The position numbers were made by a program, and so were the translations under genes. This document shows, one piece after another, positions 1 through 8,266 of a stretch of DNA of 64,000 bases. The stretch is from positions 254,610 to 318,609 of the forward strand of contig CAWJGF010000003.1 of the NCBI GenBank assembly GCA_963842335.1, read 5' to 3'. Source of the stretch: PALSA-600 sp963842335 (GTDB lineage Bacteria > Actinomycetota > Thermoleophilia > Gaiellales > Gaiellaceae). The first letter of the stretch is position 1. Each line of letters starts with the position of its first letter. The notes under the pieces are model-generated. The model ran no database searches and was not told the origin of the DNA. It saw only the letters and a list, made by a program, of their open reading frames with translations.

Positions 1-783
1 AGACGACCATGATCCGCACGCTGCGTCGGGCTGACGCAGCCCACCTCCGGCGAGGTCTCCCTCCTCGGCCTGCCGCAGCCGTCGAAGCGCCGCGAGGCGC
101 TCGCTCGGGTCGGCGCGATCGTGGAGGAACCGAAATTCCACCCACACCTCACCGGTCGCGAGAACCTGAAGATCGTCGCAGCCGCGCGCGATCGCGCGGC
201 CGACGCGCGGATCCCCGCGTCACTCGAACGCGTGGGCCTCGCCCACCGCGCCGACGACCGCGTCAAGACCTACTCGCTCGGCATGCGCCAGCGTCTCGGC
301 ATCGCGCGCTGCCTGATCGCCGATCCTGCGCTGCTCATCCTCGACGAGCCGATGAACGGCCTCGACCCGGCCGGCATCCTGGAGATGCGCAACCTGATCC
401 GCGCCTTCGTCGACGAAGGACGCACGGTATTCCTCTCCTCCCATCTCCTCGACGAGGTCGAGAAGACCTGCGACCACATTGCGATCGTCGACCAGGGCCG
501 CATCATCGTCCAGGGCTCGGTCGGCGAGATCTCGGCCACCGGCGACCCGACGGTGTTGATCGAGGTCGACGACATCGCGTCGGCGCGGCGTGTCCTCGGC
601 GCCGTGCAGATGCAAGAAGAGGGCAAGGCGCTGCGCGTCACACTCGACGGCGACCTCACGGCGGCTGCGCTGAACCGCTCGCTCGTCGAAGCGGGCATCG
701 CCGTCTCGCGCCTCGAGCCTGCGCGCGCAACGCTCGAGGAAACGTTCCTGTCGATCACGTCGCGGCTGGAAAGCAACGAATGA
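1..783 (+). CDS. ABC-2 type exporter ATP-binding protein, 5' partial, apparent frameshift near base 24
   Basis: This is the nucleotide-binding subunit of an exporter; it would power the permease that follows. Visible are the signature region (YSLGMRQRLGIA), Walker B (LLILDEPMNGLDP) and the H-loop region (FLSSHLLDEVE), then a C-terminal extension typical of BcrA/CcmA-like ATPases. The start and Walker A lie outside the window. Bases 3-23 read TTMIRTL in one frame, and bases 25 onward read VGLTQPTSGEV in another, which together make the usual stretch after Walker A. An extra C around base 24 therefore breaks the frame, and the reading frame of the main part meets TGA at 10-12. This is either a real lesion or an assembly error. 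The substrate is not predictable. Confidence 0.8.
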
Positions 784-1532
784 GACTCGTCCGCGCGGAA
801 GTACTGAAGCTCGTCCGGCGCCGCGGCCTGATGGCCTGGTGCGTTCTGATCACGATCGGCATCGTCGCGGTCGTCGAGACCGTGCTCGTCGTTCTGCACG
901 CGGTCAACTCCGCGCATCACGGGCCGGCAGGCGGCCCGTCGAACTTCCGCGGCGCGGCCGAGACAGTGGCGCTCTTCGGGACGCTGACCGCGGTGCTGAT
1001 CGGGGCGACTGGCGGGAGCCAGGATGTCGGGAACGGGGTCTTCCGCGATCTCGTCGTCACCGGACGCCCCCGTGCGGCCCTTTTCAACGTCCGAGTGCCG
1101 GGCGCATTCCTGGTCTGGCTCCCGATGATGTTGACGGGCTTCGCGATCATCACCGTCGCCAGCTTCGTGTTCGCGGGCGACCTGCCGAACCCGTCCGCTC
1201 ACGACCTGACGCACGAGCTCGCCTACGCGCTCGCGATCGGGATCATCAACCTCTTCATGGCAGTCGGTCTGGCGGCGATCGTCAGCTCGCGGATCGTGAT
1301 CGGCGTGCTGATCGTCTGGAACTCGGTCGTGGCGCACATCCTGATCTCGTTCCACAGCCTGGGCGGTGCGCGCAAGTTCGTCGACGTCGCGGCGGCCGAG
1401 CACTTCCAGCCGCATCAAGCCGCGGATCAGCGCGTTGCCATGTCAGCCGCGGCCGCGGTCGCGATCCTCGTCGTGTGGGCGGCAGCCTTCTCCTTCGCCG
1501 GCCGCTACTGGACGCAACGCCGCGACGCCTAG
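780..1532 (+). CDS. ABC-2 type transporter permease
   Basis: Integral membrane partner of the preceding ATPase, 250 residues with about six hydrophobic segments. The first is near residues 18-36 and the last near the C-terminus (AVAILVVWAAAFSFAG). The start ATG overlaps the ATPase stop in ATGA, so the pair is translationally coupled. The middle of the protein (GGSQDVGNGVFRDLVVTG) resembles the cytoplasmic loop common in ABC-2 permeases. No substrate can be assigned; similar pairs export antibiotics, lipids or are bacitracin-resistance-like. Confidence 0.8.
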   Translation: MRLVRAEVLKLVRRRGLMAWCVLITIGIVAVVETVLVVLHAVNSAHHGPAGGPSNFRGAAETVALFGTLTAVLIGATGGSQDVGNGVFRDLVVTGRPRAALFNVRVPGAFLVWLPMMLTGFAIITVASFVFAGDLPNPSAHDLTHELAYALAIGIINLFMAVGLAAIVSSRIVIGVLIVWNSVVAHILISFHSLGGARKFVDVAAAEHFQPHQAADQRVAMSAAAAVAILVVWAAAFSFAGRYWTQRRDA

Positions 1533-1575
1533 CCTGTGCCCTACGTCCCACCAGACGGGCGAAACGCCTCGCTCT

Positions 1576-1766
1576 CGTCACACTTGGCGTCACAGTTGGT
1601 CTGACCAAGTTGACGCGCTGCGCGGTGCTCTCGTGGCGCTATTCCTCGCGTTTGACAGCAGACAGGCCCCGTTCAGCCGTGTCCAGCGGCTTCGAAATTG
1701 TTACGCGTTCTTCACCGTCGGTCTGACCACACTCTGACCTGCTGTGGACAGTTCGTCACAGTTCGG
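1576..1766. repeat. short repeats and GGTCTGACC palindromes between convergent genes
   Basis: The gap between the permease end and the livF end (1533-1817) holds no convincing gene. CGTCACACTTGG (1576-1587) is followed directly by CGTCACAGTTGG (1588-1599), and a related CGTCACAGTTCGG lies at 1754-1766. A perfect palindrome TTGGTC-T-GACCAA occupies 1596-1608, and its core GGTCTGACC recurs at 1720-1728. The core resembles the TGGTCNGACC-type operators of FadR-like GntR regulators, but the position between two gene ends is odd for an operator. Confidence 0.45.
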
Positions 1767-1817
1767 TAACGCTTGTTTGGCGACGAGCGTGGCTTCGAGG
1801 GGCCGCGGCCCGGGTGG

Positions 1818-2549
1818 CTAGGTCTCGCCGAGGTAGGTCTTGCGAACCTGCTCGTTCGTCTTCAGCGCTTTGGCGTCGTCGGCGAGCACGACATGGCCCG
1901 TTTCGAGCACGTAGCCGCGGTTTGCGGCGTCGAGCGCCATCGCTGCGTTCTGCTCGACGAGCAGGATCGACGTTCCCTGCTCGTTGATCTGCCGGATGAT
2001 GTCGAAGATCCGCTCGACGAAGATCGGCGCGAGCCCGAGCGACGGTTCGTCGAGGAGCAGCAGCTTCGGCCGCGCCATCAGTGCCCGCCCGATCGCGCAC
2101 ATCTGCTGCTCGCCGCCCGACATCGTTCCGGCCTTCTGCGTTCGCCGCTCGTGCAGGCGGGGGAAGAGCTCAAAGACGCGATCCATGTCGCCCTTGATCT
2201 CGCCACGGTCCTTCCGCTGGAACGCGCCCATCTCGAGGTTCTCGATCACGGTCATCCGCGGGAACAGACGGCGCCCCTCCGGTGATTGGGCGATCCCGCG
2301 CTTCACGATCTCATGCGCCGCAACGCTCGTGATCTCCGTGCCCTGGAACCGAATCGATCCCAGTCGGGGGCGATTCAGCCCATTGATCGACCGGAGAGTC
2401 GTGGACTTGCCGGCGCCGTTGGCACCGAGCAGTGTCACGATCTCACCCTCGTGGACCTCGAGAGAGACCCCTTTCAGCGCGTGAATCGACCCGTAGTAGG
2501 TGTGCACGTTCGCGAGCTGCAGGATCGGCACCGCACCGGCAGAGGTCAT
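1818..2549 (-). CDS. livF: branched-chain amino acid ABC transporter ATP-binding protein LivF
   Basis: One of two ATPases of a Liv-type (HAAT) importer. Its 243 residues show Walker A (GANGAGKST, about residues 42-50), signature MSGGEQQM, Walker B (LLLLDEPSLGLAP) and the LivF-typical VEQNAAMALDAANRGYVLE near the C-terminus. It is the last gene of a livH-livM-livG-livF string; its ATG overlaps the livG stop by four bases (ATGA). No periplasmic binding protein gene lies in the window, so the substrate could be branched-chain amino acids, urea or another amide. Confidence 0.93.
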   Translation of the reverse strand: MTSAGAVPILQLANVHTYYGSIHALKGVSLEVHEGEIVTLLGANGAGKSTTLRSINGLNRPRLGSIRFQGTEITSVAAHEIVKRGIAQSPEGRRLFPRMTVIENLEMGAFQRKDRGEIKGDMDRVFELFPRLHERRTQKAGTMSGGEQQMCAIGRALMARPKLLLLDEPSLGLAPIFVERIFDIIRQINEQGTSILLVEQNAAMALDAANRGYVLETGHVVLADDAKALKTNEQVRKTYLGET

Positions 2550-3373
2550 GCGAGCCCCTGGCGCTTCATGTCCTCGACGGCTGCCTTGCCCAGATAGGCC
2601 TCGATCACGCGCTCGTCCTGCTGTACCTCGCGCGGCGTGCCCTCGGCGATCTTCTCGCCGTAGTCGAGCACCGAGACGCGGTCGGAAACACCCATGACGA
2701 CGCGCATGTCGTGCTCGATCATCAGCACCGTGACACCGCGCGTTTCACGCAGGTGGCCGACGAACGACGTGAACTCGGCGGACTCCTGTGGGTTCATCCC
2801 CGCCGTCGGCTCGTCGAGCAGCAACAGTTGCGGGTTCGTCGCCAGCGCGCGCGCCACCTCGAGCCGGCGCTGGTCGCCGTACGGGAGGCTCTTCGCAGTC
2901 TCCTGGGCCTTACGCCGCAGACCGGTGTACTCGAGCAACTCGAGCGCGCGTTCGCGCGACTCCTTCTCCTCGCGTTTCACGGACGGCGTGCGCAAGATCG
3001 AATTGAACAGATTCGCGTGCATCCGGGAGTGCATCCCGACCAGCACGTTCTCGAGCGCCGACATGTTCTGAAACAGGCGGATGTTCTGGAACGTGCGCCC
3101 GATTCCGCGCTCGGTGATCGCGTGAGGCGGCTTGCCGGTCACATCCTCGCCGAGCAGCGTGATCGTGCCCCCGGTCGGCTTGTAGACGCCGGTCAGCATG
3201 TTGAAGAACGTCGTCTTGCCGGCGCCGTTCGGTCCGATCAGCGAGATCACCTTGCCGCGCGGGACGTTGAAGCTGACGTCGTTGACTGCGACGAGACCGC
3301 CGAACTCCTTGCGCAGCCCATCCGCGACCAGGATGTTGTCGCCACCCGTCTCTACGCGCTGTTCAGTCGTCAT
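2546..3373 (-). CDS. livG: branched-chain amino acid ABC transporter ATP-binding protein LivG
   Basis: Second ATPase of the Liv-type importer, 275 residues. Walker A (GPNGAGKTT) lies near residue 47. The signature helix is SLPYGDQRRLE, with Y/G in place of the usual SGG as is normal for LivG. Walker B is LLLLDEPTAGMNP and the C-terminal motif EGTPREVQ is typical. The start ATG at 3373 overlaps the livM stop (ATGA). Reading open upstream of this ATG is only the antisense/alternate frame of livM. Confidence 0.93.
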   Translation of the reverse strand: MTTEQRVETGGDNILVADGLRKEFGGLVAVNDVSFNVPRGKVISLIGPNGAGKTTFFNMLTGVYKPTGGTITLLGEDVTGKPPHAITERGIGRTFQNIRLFQNMSALENVLVGMHSRMHANLFNSILRTPSVKREEKESRERALELLEYTGLRRKAQETAKSLPYGDQRRLEVARALATNPQLLLLDEPTAGMNPQESAEFTSFVGHLRETRGVTVLMIEHDMRVVMGVSDRVSVLDYGEKIAEGTPREVQQDERVIEAYLGKAAVEDMKRQGLA

Positions 3374-4956
3374 GCGCCCTCGTGGGTCACGTCGTAGAGC
3401 GGCTGGTCGTGGACGCCCTCGTGCAACTCGGCCGCCCGGCGTTTCGACGGGATCAGCCCTTCGGGTCGGAAGAGCATGACGAGCAGGATGATCAATCCGT
3501 AGATGCCCGAGGCGAAGAGAGGAACGTCGAGCCCGTTGCCTGTGTCGCCGGGAACCGGAGGCAGGTTGCCGATCACCGAGATGTGGGCGTTCAGCCAGGC
3601 GCCGGTGTTCGCGAGGCCCTCCTGGTTGAGATAGGCAAGGAAGCCCGCGCCGACGATCACGCCGGCGATGTTGCCCATCCCGCCGAGGATGACCATGCAG
3701 AGGATGAACACCGAGATGTTGAAGTAGAAGTCGCCGGGGAACGTCGCGCTCTTGAACGAGGCGTAGTAGGCGCCGGCGATGCCGCCGAAGAACGCACCCG
3801 TCGCGTAGGCCCACGTCTTCGTCCGCATCAACGGCACGCCCATCGCCGCCGCAGCCGTCTCGTCCTCGCGGATGGCGATCCACGCCCGGCCGAGCCGCGA
3901 GTACTGCAGCCGGAACGAGCAGAACACCGTGATCAGGAGCAGGACGATCGCCGTCCAGTAGAAGACGTCCGTCGACTGGATCTGGTGCCCGAAGTACGTC
4001 GCCTTGCAGCACGTCAGGTAGTTGGCGGGCAGGAAGCCGCCGGTCAGATGGGAGAGATGGTTGCCGAACCCGAGCGGGTCGAGCGGTGTGATCCCGTTCG
4101 GCCCGTTCGTGAGGTTGAAACCGGTACCGAGGAAGTTGTCGCTGTTGCGCGCGATCTGCGGCAGGATCTCGCCAAACCCGAGGGTCACGATGGCCAGATA
4201 GTCGCCCCGAAGGCGCAGCGTTGGCAGGCCGATGATGATGCCCGTTGCCGCAGTGAGGATCCCGGCGAGTGGTAACAGGAGCCACAGCGTGACGTGGATC
4301 CCGGGCAGGTGCGGGTCGATCCCGACCGCGCCGAAGTGGATCGTCTGGTGCGGGAACTGGAGCGATGCGAACCAGGCCGCGGTGTAGGCGCCCATCGCGT
4401 AAAAGGCGACATAGCCGAGGTCGAGCAGGCCCGCGTAGCCGACGACGATGTTCAGGCCGACCGCCATCATGATGAACACGAGCATGTAGACGCCCGTGGC
4501 GACATCGGGCCAGACGCCAAAGACGGGGATCGTGAACAGCTTCGGTTGGTAGAACGGATAGAGGACCGCGGCGACGAGCGCGACGGTGGGAACGAGCCAT
4601 CGTCTCGTTCGCTCCGGAGCGAACGAGACGGAGAACACGACCGCGAGGATCGCGGCAAACGACCGGGGGCCGAAGACGAGGAACGTCCCGACCAGGATGA
4701 CCTCGCACGCCACCCGCGGATAAAACGGCAACTTCAACAGCCAGTAGATGGCGGTGATCGTCAGAAGCGCGAAGCCGAGCGCGTGGTCGAGCGCGAAATA
4801 GCAGAACAGCGCGAAGAGGAGCGCGATGAAGATCGAGATCGCAGCGCGCTGTACGGCGGGCAGCGACCTCCACCGCGCCTTGAACTGGTTGCGGAACCCG
4901 ACTGCCTCCGGCGGCGGCCCCTGCTCGACGAACTCAGTGCCGGGCTGGGTGCTCAC
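3370..4956 (-). CDS. livM: branched-chain amino acid ABC transporter permease LivM
   Basis: Membrane subunit of the Liv-type importer. At 528 residues it is longer than the usual 320-430, because an N-terminal stretch adds about four hydrophobic segments (residues 38-160) ahead of the conserved LivM core. The core contains GLNIVVGYAGLLDLGYVAFYA-like motif around residues 170-190, GRAWIAIREDETAAAAMG and the C-terminal LFRPEGLIPSKRR. It overlaps livH upstream and livG downstream by four bases each. Confidence 0.92.
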   Translation of the reverse strand: MSTQPGTEFVEQGPPPEAVGFRNQFKARWRSLPAVQRAAISIFIALLFALFCYFALDHALGFALLTITAIYWLLKLPFYPRVACEVILVGTFLVFGPRSFAAILAVVFSVSFAPERTRRWLVPTVALVAAVLYPFYQPKLFTIPVFGVWPDVATGVYMLVFIMMAVGLNIVVGYAGLLDLGYVAFYAMGAYTAAWFASLQFPHQTIHFGAVGIDPHLPGIHVTLWLLLPLAGILTAATGIIIGLPTLRLRGDYLAIVTLGFGEILPQIARNSDNFLGTGFNLTNGPNGITPLDPLGFGNHLSHLTGGFLPANYLTCCKATYFGHQIQSTDVFYWTAIVLLLITVFCSFRLQYSRLGRAWIAIREDETAAAAMGVPLMRTKTWAYATGAFFGGIAGAYYASFKSATFPGDFYFNISVFILCMVILGGMGNIAGVIVGAGFLAYLNQEGLANTGAWLNAHISVIGNLPPVPGDTGNGLDVPLFASGIYGLIILLVMLFRPEGLIPSKRRAAELHEGVHDQPLYDVTHEGA

Positions 4957-6005
4957 CCACCCTCCGGCGTGCGCTCACCAAGCAGCCCCTCCGGGCGGAA
5001 TACGAGGATCAGGATGAGGATCGAGAAGACGATCGACTCGGTCCAGTCGGAGCCGGGCGCATGCCAGTTCAGGCCTTCGTTGAATGCCTGAATCAGACCG
5101 ATCAGCACCGCACCGAGAACAGCGCCGGGAAGGTTCCCGATGCCGCCGAGCACGGCAGCCGTGAACGCGATCAGACCGAGCTGGAAGCCCTGGTCGAACC
5201 GCACGGTCGTCACGTAGAGCGCGTAGACGAACCCGGCGGCGCCGGCGAGGGCGCCGGCGATCAAGAACGTGAACGAGATCGTCCGGTTGACGTTGATGCC
5301 CATCATCGCCGCCGCGTCCTTGTCCTGGGCAGTCGCGCGCATCGCCTTCCCCTGTCGCGTGCGCTGTACCAGGTAGGACAGACCGAGCAGGACGGGGACC
5401 GTTATCAGCACGACGATCAGCTTGTTCCAGGTGTACTGGACGCCGGCGATCGAGAACACGTTCGAGTGTGGGAAGACGTCGGGCGCGGTGACGTAGTTCG
5501 GCCCTTTCCAGGCAAGCCCGATGTCCTCGATGATGAAGCTGACGCCGATCGCGGTGATCAGCGGCGCGAGACGCGGCGCGCCGCGCAACGGCCGGTAGGC
5601 GATCAACTCGATCCCGGCGTTCAAGAAGCCGCACGAGAGCATCGACAGCGCGAGCACTGCGAGGAGGATCGGCACGGTCACCCACCCCTGGCCGGTGTGC
5701 AGGCCGAAGAGGCTCGTGGCGTAGGTGATCGTGAACATGCCACCGAGCATGAACACGTCGCCGTTCGCGAAGTTGATCAGCTCGAGAATGCCGTAGACGA
5801 GCGTGTACCCGAGAGCAACGAGCGCGTAGACGCAGCCGGTCGTGATCCCGATCAGGAACACCTCGAAGAAATCGCTGGGCGTCTTGACCGCATTGACGAC
5901 GAGCCAGAAGCCGAGCAGGGCCACGAAGACGAGCCCGAGGCCGCTGATCAGGCCTGGCCGCGGGATCCGGGCAACAAGCGAAGGGGCGGAGGCGTCTGCT
6001 GCCAC
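4953..6005 (-). CDS. livH: branched-chain amino acid ABC transporter permease LivH
   Basis: Second membrane subunit of the importer, 350 residues, with about eight hydrophobic segments. Family landmarks are GCVYALVALGYTLVYGI, INFANGDVFMLG, the cytoplasmic loop GKAMRATAQDKDAAAMMGI, GGIGNLPGAVLG and the C-terminal VFRPEGLLG. Start is GTG at 6005. It is the first gene of livHMGF. A TAAAGT hexamer ends nine bases before the start on the minus strand and is the best -10 candidate. Confidence 0.92.
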   Translation of the reverse strand: MAADASAPSLVARIPRPGLISGLGLVFVALLGFWLVVNAVKTPSDFFEVFLIGITTGCVYALVALGYTLVYGILELINFANGDVFMLGGMFTITYATSLFGLHTGQGWVTVPILLAVLALSMLSCGFLNAGIELIAYRPLRGAPRLAPLITAIGVSFIIEDIGLAWKGPNYVTAPDVFPHSNVFSIAGVQYTWNKLIVVLITVPVLLGLSYLVQRTRQGKAMRATAQDKDAAAMMGINVNRTISFTFLIAGALAGAAGFVYALYVTTVRFDQGFQLGLIAFTAAVLGGIGNLPGAVLGAVLIGLIQAFNEGLNWHAPGSDWTESIVFSILILILVFRPEGLLGERTPEGG

Positions 6006-6072
6006 AGTGGTGCGACTTTACTGCCTCGGCGGCAAAAGTCCTATGGAACCGGCAAGTACGATTCGCCGACAG

Positions 6073-6156
6073 GCCGAAGTGGCGGAACTGGCAGACGCGC
6101 CGGACTCAAAATCCGGTTCCCTTCGGGGAGTGTGGGTTCGATTCCCACCTTCGGCA
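6073..6156 (+). tRNA. tRNA-Leu (anticodon CAA)
   Basis: An 84-base class II tRNA. The acceptor stem GCCGAAG (6073-6079) pairs with CTTCGGC (6149-6155), followed by discriminator A. The anticodon stem-loop is CCGGA-CTCAAAA-TCCGG, giving anticodon CAA for codon UUG. The long variable arm has a CCC-TTCG-GGG hairpin and the T-loop is GGTTCGATTCC. The CCA end is not encoded (ACCT follows). Confidence 0.97.
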
Positions 6157-6227
6157 CCTGATCACCCGAGTGGACGCAGGGCGACGCCAGCTGCCCGGAG
6201 TTCCCTGGGTGGCGGGTCGTTGCGCCT

Positions 6228-6524
6228 TCACGCACCCGAGTTGTCGACGAACTGGGCGATCTCGACAAACTCGATCGTCGGCGCGACCCCGTACAGGCCG
6301 GTCACCCGTTCCCTCAGTTCGTCCGAGAAGAACTCGAGCGCCCTCTCCTTCGAGTCCCAGACGTAGAAGTTGTTGGCGCGTCCCTCGACCTCGTCGAAGG
6401 TGAAGAACTTGTAGCGAAGGCCCGGCATGCCCTCGAACGTCGCGCGGGCATTGTCCGCGACGCCGGTCACACGGGCACGATCAAACGATCCGTCGTAATG
6501 GAAGCTGACGTTGACACCGATCAC
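6228..6524 (-). CDS. small YdhR/ABM-fold monooxygenase-like protein
   Basis: A 98-residue protein resembling the dimeric alpha/beta-barrel YdhR-like putative monooxygenases. It begins with a beta strand carrying VNVSFHYDG, has MPGLRYKFFTFDE in the middle and a conserved NNFYVWDSKERALEFF block. GTG at 6524 is chosen because GAGGAGGAG lies just upstream, one of the few clear Shine-Dalgarno sequences in the window. Function is not known; substrates of this fold are often small aromatics. It could equally be a non-enzymatic stress protein. Confidence 0.6.
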   Translation of the reverse strand: MIGVNVSFHYDGSFDRARVTGVADNARATFEGMPGLRYKFFTFDEVEGRANNFYVWDSKERALEFFSDELRERVTGLYGVAPTIEFVEIAQFVDNSGA

Positions 6525-6659
6525 GGCTCCTCCTCGATCCCGGTCCGCGGCGGCTGCCACGGTCTCGGGAGATCTTCGTTCGCACACGGGATCGCGGTCA
6601 ACCACCTCTCCCTCGCGGCAGGCCGGTTAGACGGATACCGAGCGCGTCGGGTCAAACGC

Positions 6660-6685
6660 AACCTGGTTGAGCCCAAAACCAGGTT
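6660..6685. promoter_or_regulatory. 9-bp inverted repeat in a divergent promoter region
   Basis: Perfect arms AACCTGGTT (6660-6668) and AACCAGGTT (6677-6685) are separated by eight bases. The outer flanks CGC/GCG extend the pairing with one bulged A. The element lies between the divergently read YdhR-like gene (start 6524) and the methyltransferase gene (start 6748). It could be an operator or an RNA hairpin; no T-run follows. Confidence 0.4.
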
Positions 6686-6747
6686 TGCGCGTGACGTGAA
6701 TGGATGCCTGCGCAAGAGCTTCCTGCCACCTGGAACTATGAGGCGTG

Positions 6748-7296
6748 ATGAGAGTGGTGGAGCTCATCTTCGCGGTCGGCTGGGCGGCGTTCTGGGGGTA
6801 CTGGCTCGTGGCAGCCCTCTCGATGAAACGGGGCCGCCCTTCGTGGTTGCGCGACCTGCGTGTCAGGGCGGTCCTCGCCGTCGTCGTGATCATCTTGGTC
6901 CGCCTGGGAGTGTTTCGTGGCCACGGCCTCAACACCGATCCCTGGCTCGCGGGCATCGGGCTCGTCCTCTTCGCTGTCGGATTGTTGTTCGCGTTCTGGG
7001 CTCGCATTCACATCGGACGCAACTGGGGCACTCCGATGACGCAGAAGGACGAGCCAGAGCTCGTGACCAGCGGGCCCTACCGCTACGTGCGACACCCGAT
7101 CTACGCGGGCATCCTTGTCGCGGGGTTCGGCACCGCCCTCGCCCTGAGCTGGCTGGGGCTGGCTGCCGTAGCCCTGGCCGGCGTCTACTTCCTCTACAGC
7201 GCGACGGTCGAGGAGCGCTTCCTGACCGAGCAATTCCCGGACAGCTATCCGGAGTACAAGCGCTCGACCAAGATGCTCGTGCCGTTCATCCTCTGA
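6748..7296 (+). CDS. isoprenylcysteine carboxyl methyltransferase (ICMT/PEMT) family membrane protein
   Basis: A 182-residue membrane methyltransferase-like protein with four to five hydrophobic segments. The family hallmark is present: GPYRYVRHPIYAGILV near residues 108-123 followed by a C-terminal EERFLTEQFPDSYPEYKR. Such proteins methylate isoprenoid, phospholipid or small-molecule substrates using S-adenosylmethionine. In bacteria the substrate is rarely known. ATG at 6748 is used; a GTG directly before it would add one residue. Confidence 0.75.
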   Translation: MRVVELIFAVGWAAFWGYWLVAALSMKRGRPSWLRDLRVRAVLAVVVIILVRLGVFRGHGLNTDPWLAGIGLVLFAVGLLFAFWARIHIGRNWGTPMTQKDEPELVTSGPYRYVRHPIYAGILVAGFGTALALSWLGLAAVALAGVYFLYSATVEERFLTEQFPDSYPEYKRSTKMLVPFIL

Positions 7297-7367
7297 TCGA
7301 CCCGGAAGCCTGAGATCCTCAGCGGCTTCGCGCTGCTCCTGCAGGCAAGGGTAGGGAAACGACCCCG

Positions 7368-7769
7368 TCAACCGGGAATGCGTCGCCTGGCCGTACCGGG
7401 GATCAAGCGGCCGTCGTACAGGGCGAGCGCGAGCACGAGCGCACCGAGGCCCGAGCTGAGGGCAACACCGTTGTCGATCCCGAGCGGGCCCGTCCTGCCG
7501 GACAGCCACCAGACGAGAAGGAGCAGCCCGCCGCCGATCGCCCAGGTGCGCACGAGCCAAACGACCCCGCGCTCGATCGCAAGCCAGTAGCAGACGCAGA
7601 TCTGAACCGCCGCGAACGCGACGCCGTAAGGCCAGCCGAAATACGGCTGCCAGGATTGAAAGAGCGCTCCTTCGGAGCGGATCTTGGTTGCCCCCCACAC
7701 GCCGATCTGCACGAAAACGGCAAGGACTGCCATGCCGAACACGACCGTCCGGACGAGCACTGCCTGCAT
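7368..7769 (-). CDS. small membrane protein of unknown function
   Basis: A 133-residue protein with four predicted hydrophobic helices (about residues 5-25, 48-66, 72-88, 100-118). There are no recognisable catalytic motifs. It follows another small membrane protein by five bases and is probably co-transcribed with it. I do not recognise a family. Confidence 0.55.
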   Translation of the reverse strand: MQAVLVRTVVFGMAVLAVFVQIGVWGATKIRSEGALFQSWQPYFGWPYGVAFAAVQICVCYWLAIERGVVWLVRTWAIGGGLLLLVWWLSGRTGPLGIDNGVALSSGLGALVLALALYDGRLIPGTARRRIPG

Positions 7770-7774
7770 GAAGA

Positions 7775-8203
7775 TCAGTCGACGGAGACCGCGACCGGGG
7801 CTTCGACCAACGCAACGCTGTCACGCTGGTAGGCCCGCCACGCGACCGCGACGATCGCTCCCGCAATGACCACGCCCAGGTAGCTGCCCCACGCCGAGTA
7901 GTCGTCGTGGAGGTTCTTGACCGCGGCGACCGCGAAGACGAGCACGGCGAGCGTGAGCGTGATCGCCGTCTCGGGGACACGCGCCGGTAGTGCGATACCG
8001 AGAGCCCGGACGGCAGCCCACACGACGAGTACTGCCGTCAGGGATCCGAGCAGGACACCCTTGTCTCCGTGCCAGGCGTTCCAGGTGTACGACGACTGAT
8101 CGAGCGTTACGCGCTGCCAGGGCGCGAACGTGTCGAGGAACAGCAAGACAGCTGCTCCGAGCACGAGCACGCGTCCCACCCGAAGACCATTCGCCTGTTG
8201 CAT
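7775..8203 (-). CDS. small membrane protein of unknown function
   Basis: A 142-residue protein with four hydrophobic helices and short loops, including an early APWQRVTLDQSSYTWNAW periplasmic-type loop. This pattern (helix, about 35-residue loop with W residues, then three helices) is common in uncharacterised actinobacterial membrane proteins. ATG start at 8203. It is paired with the downstream small membrane protein. Confidence 0.55.
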   Translation of the reverse strand: MQQANGLRVGRVLVLGAAVLLFLDTFAPWQRVTLDQSSYTWNAWHGDKGVLLGSLTAVLVVWAAVRALGIALPARVPETAITLTLAVLVFAVAAVKNLHDDYSAWGSYLGVVIAGAIVAVAWRAYQRDSVALVEAPVAVSVD

Positions 8204-8266
8204 CTCAGCTCATTGTGTCTCGGCCGTGCGCCGTGGTCAACGCGTCGGGTTGAAGGTCCGCCAGTT

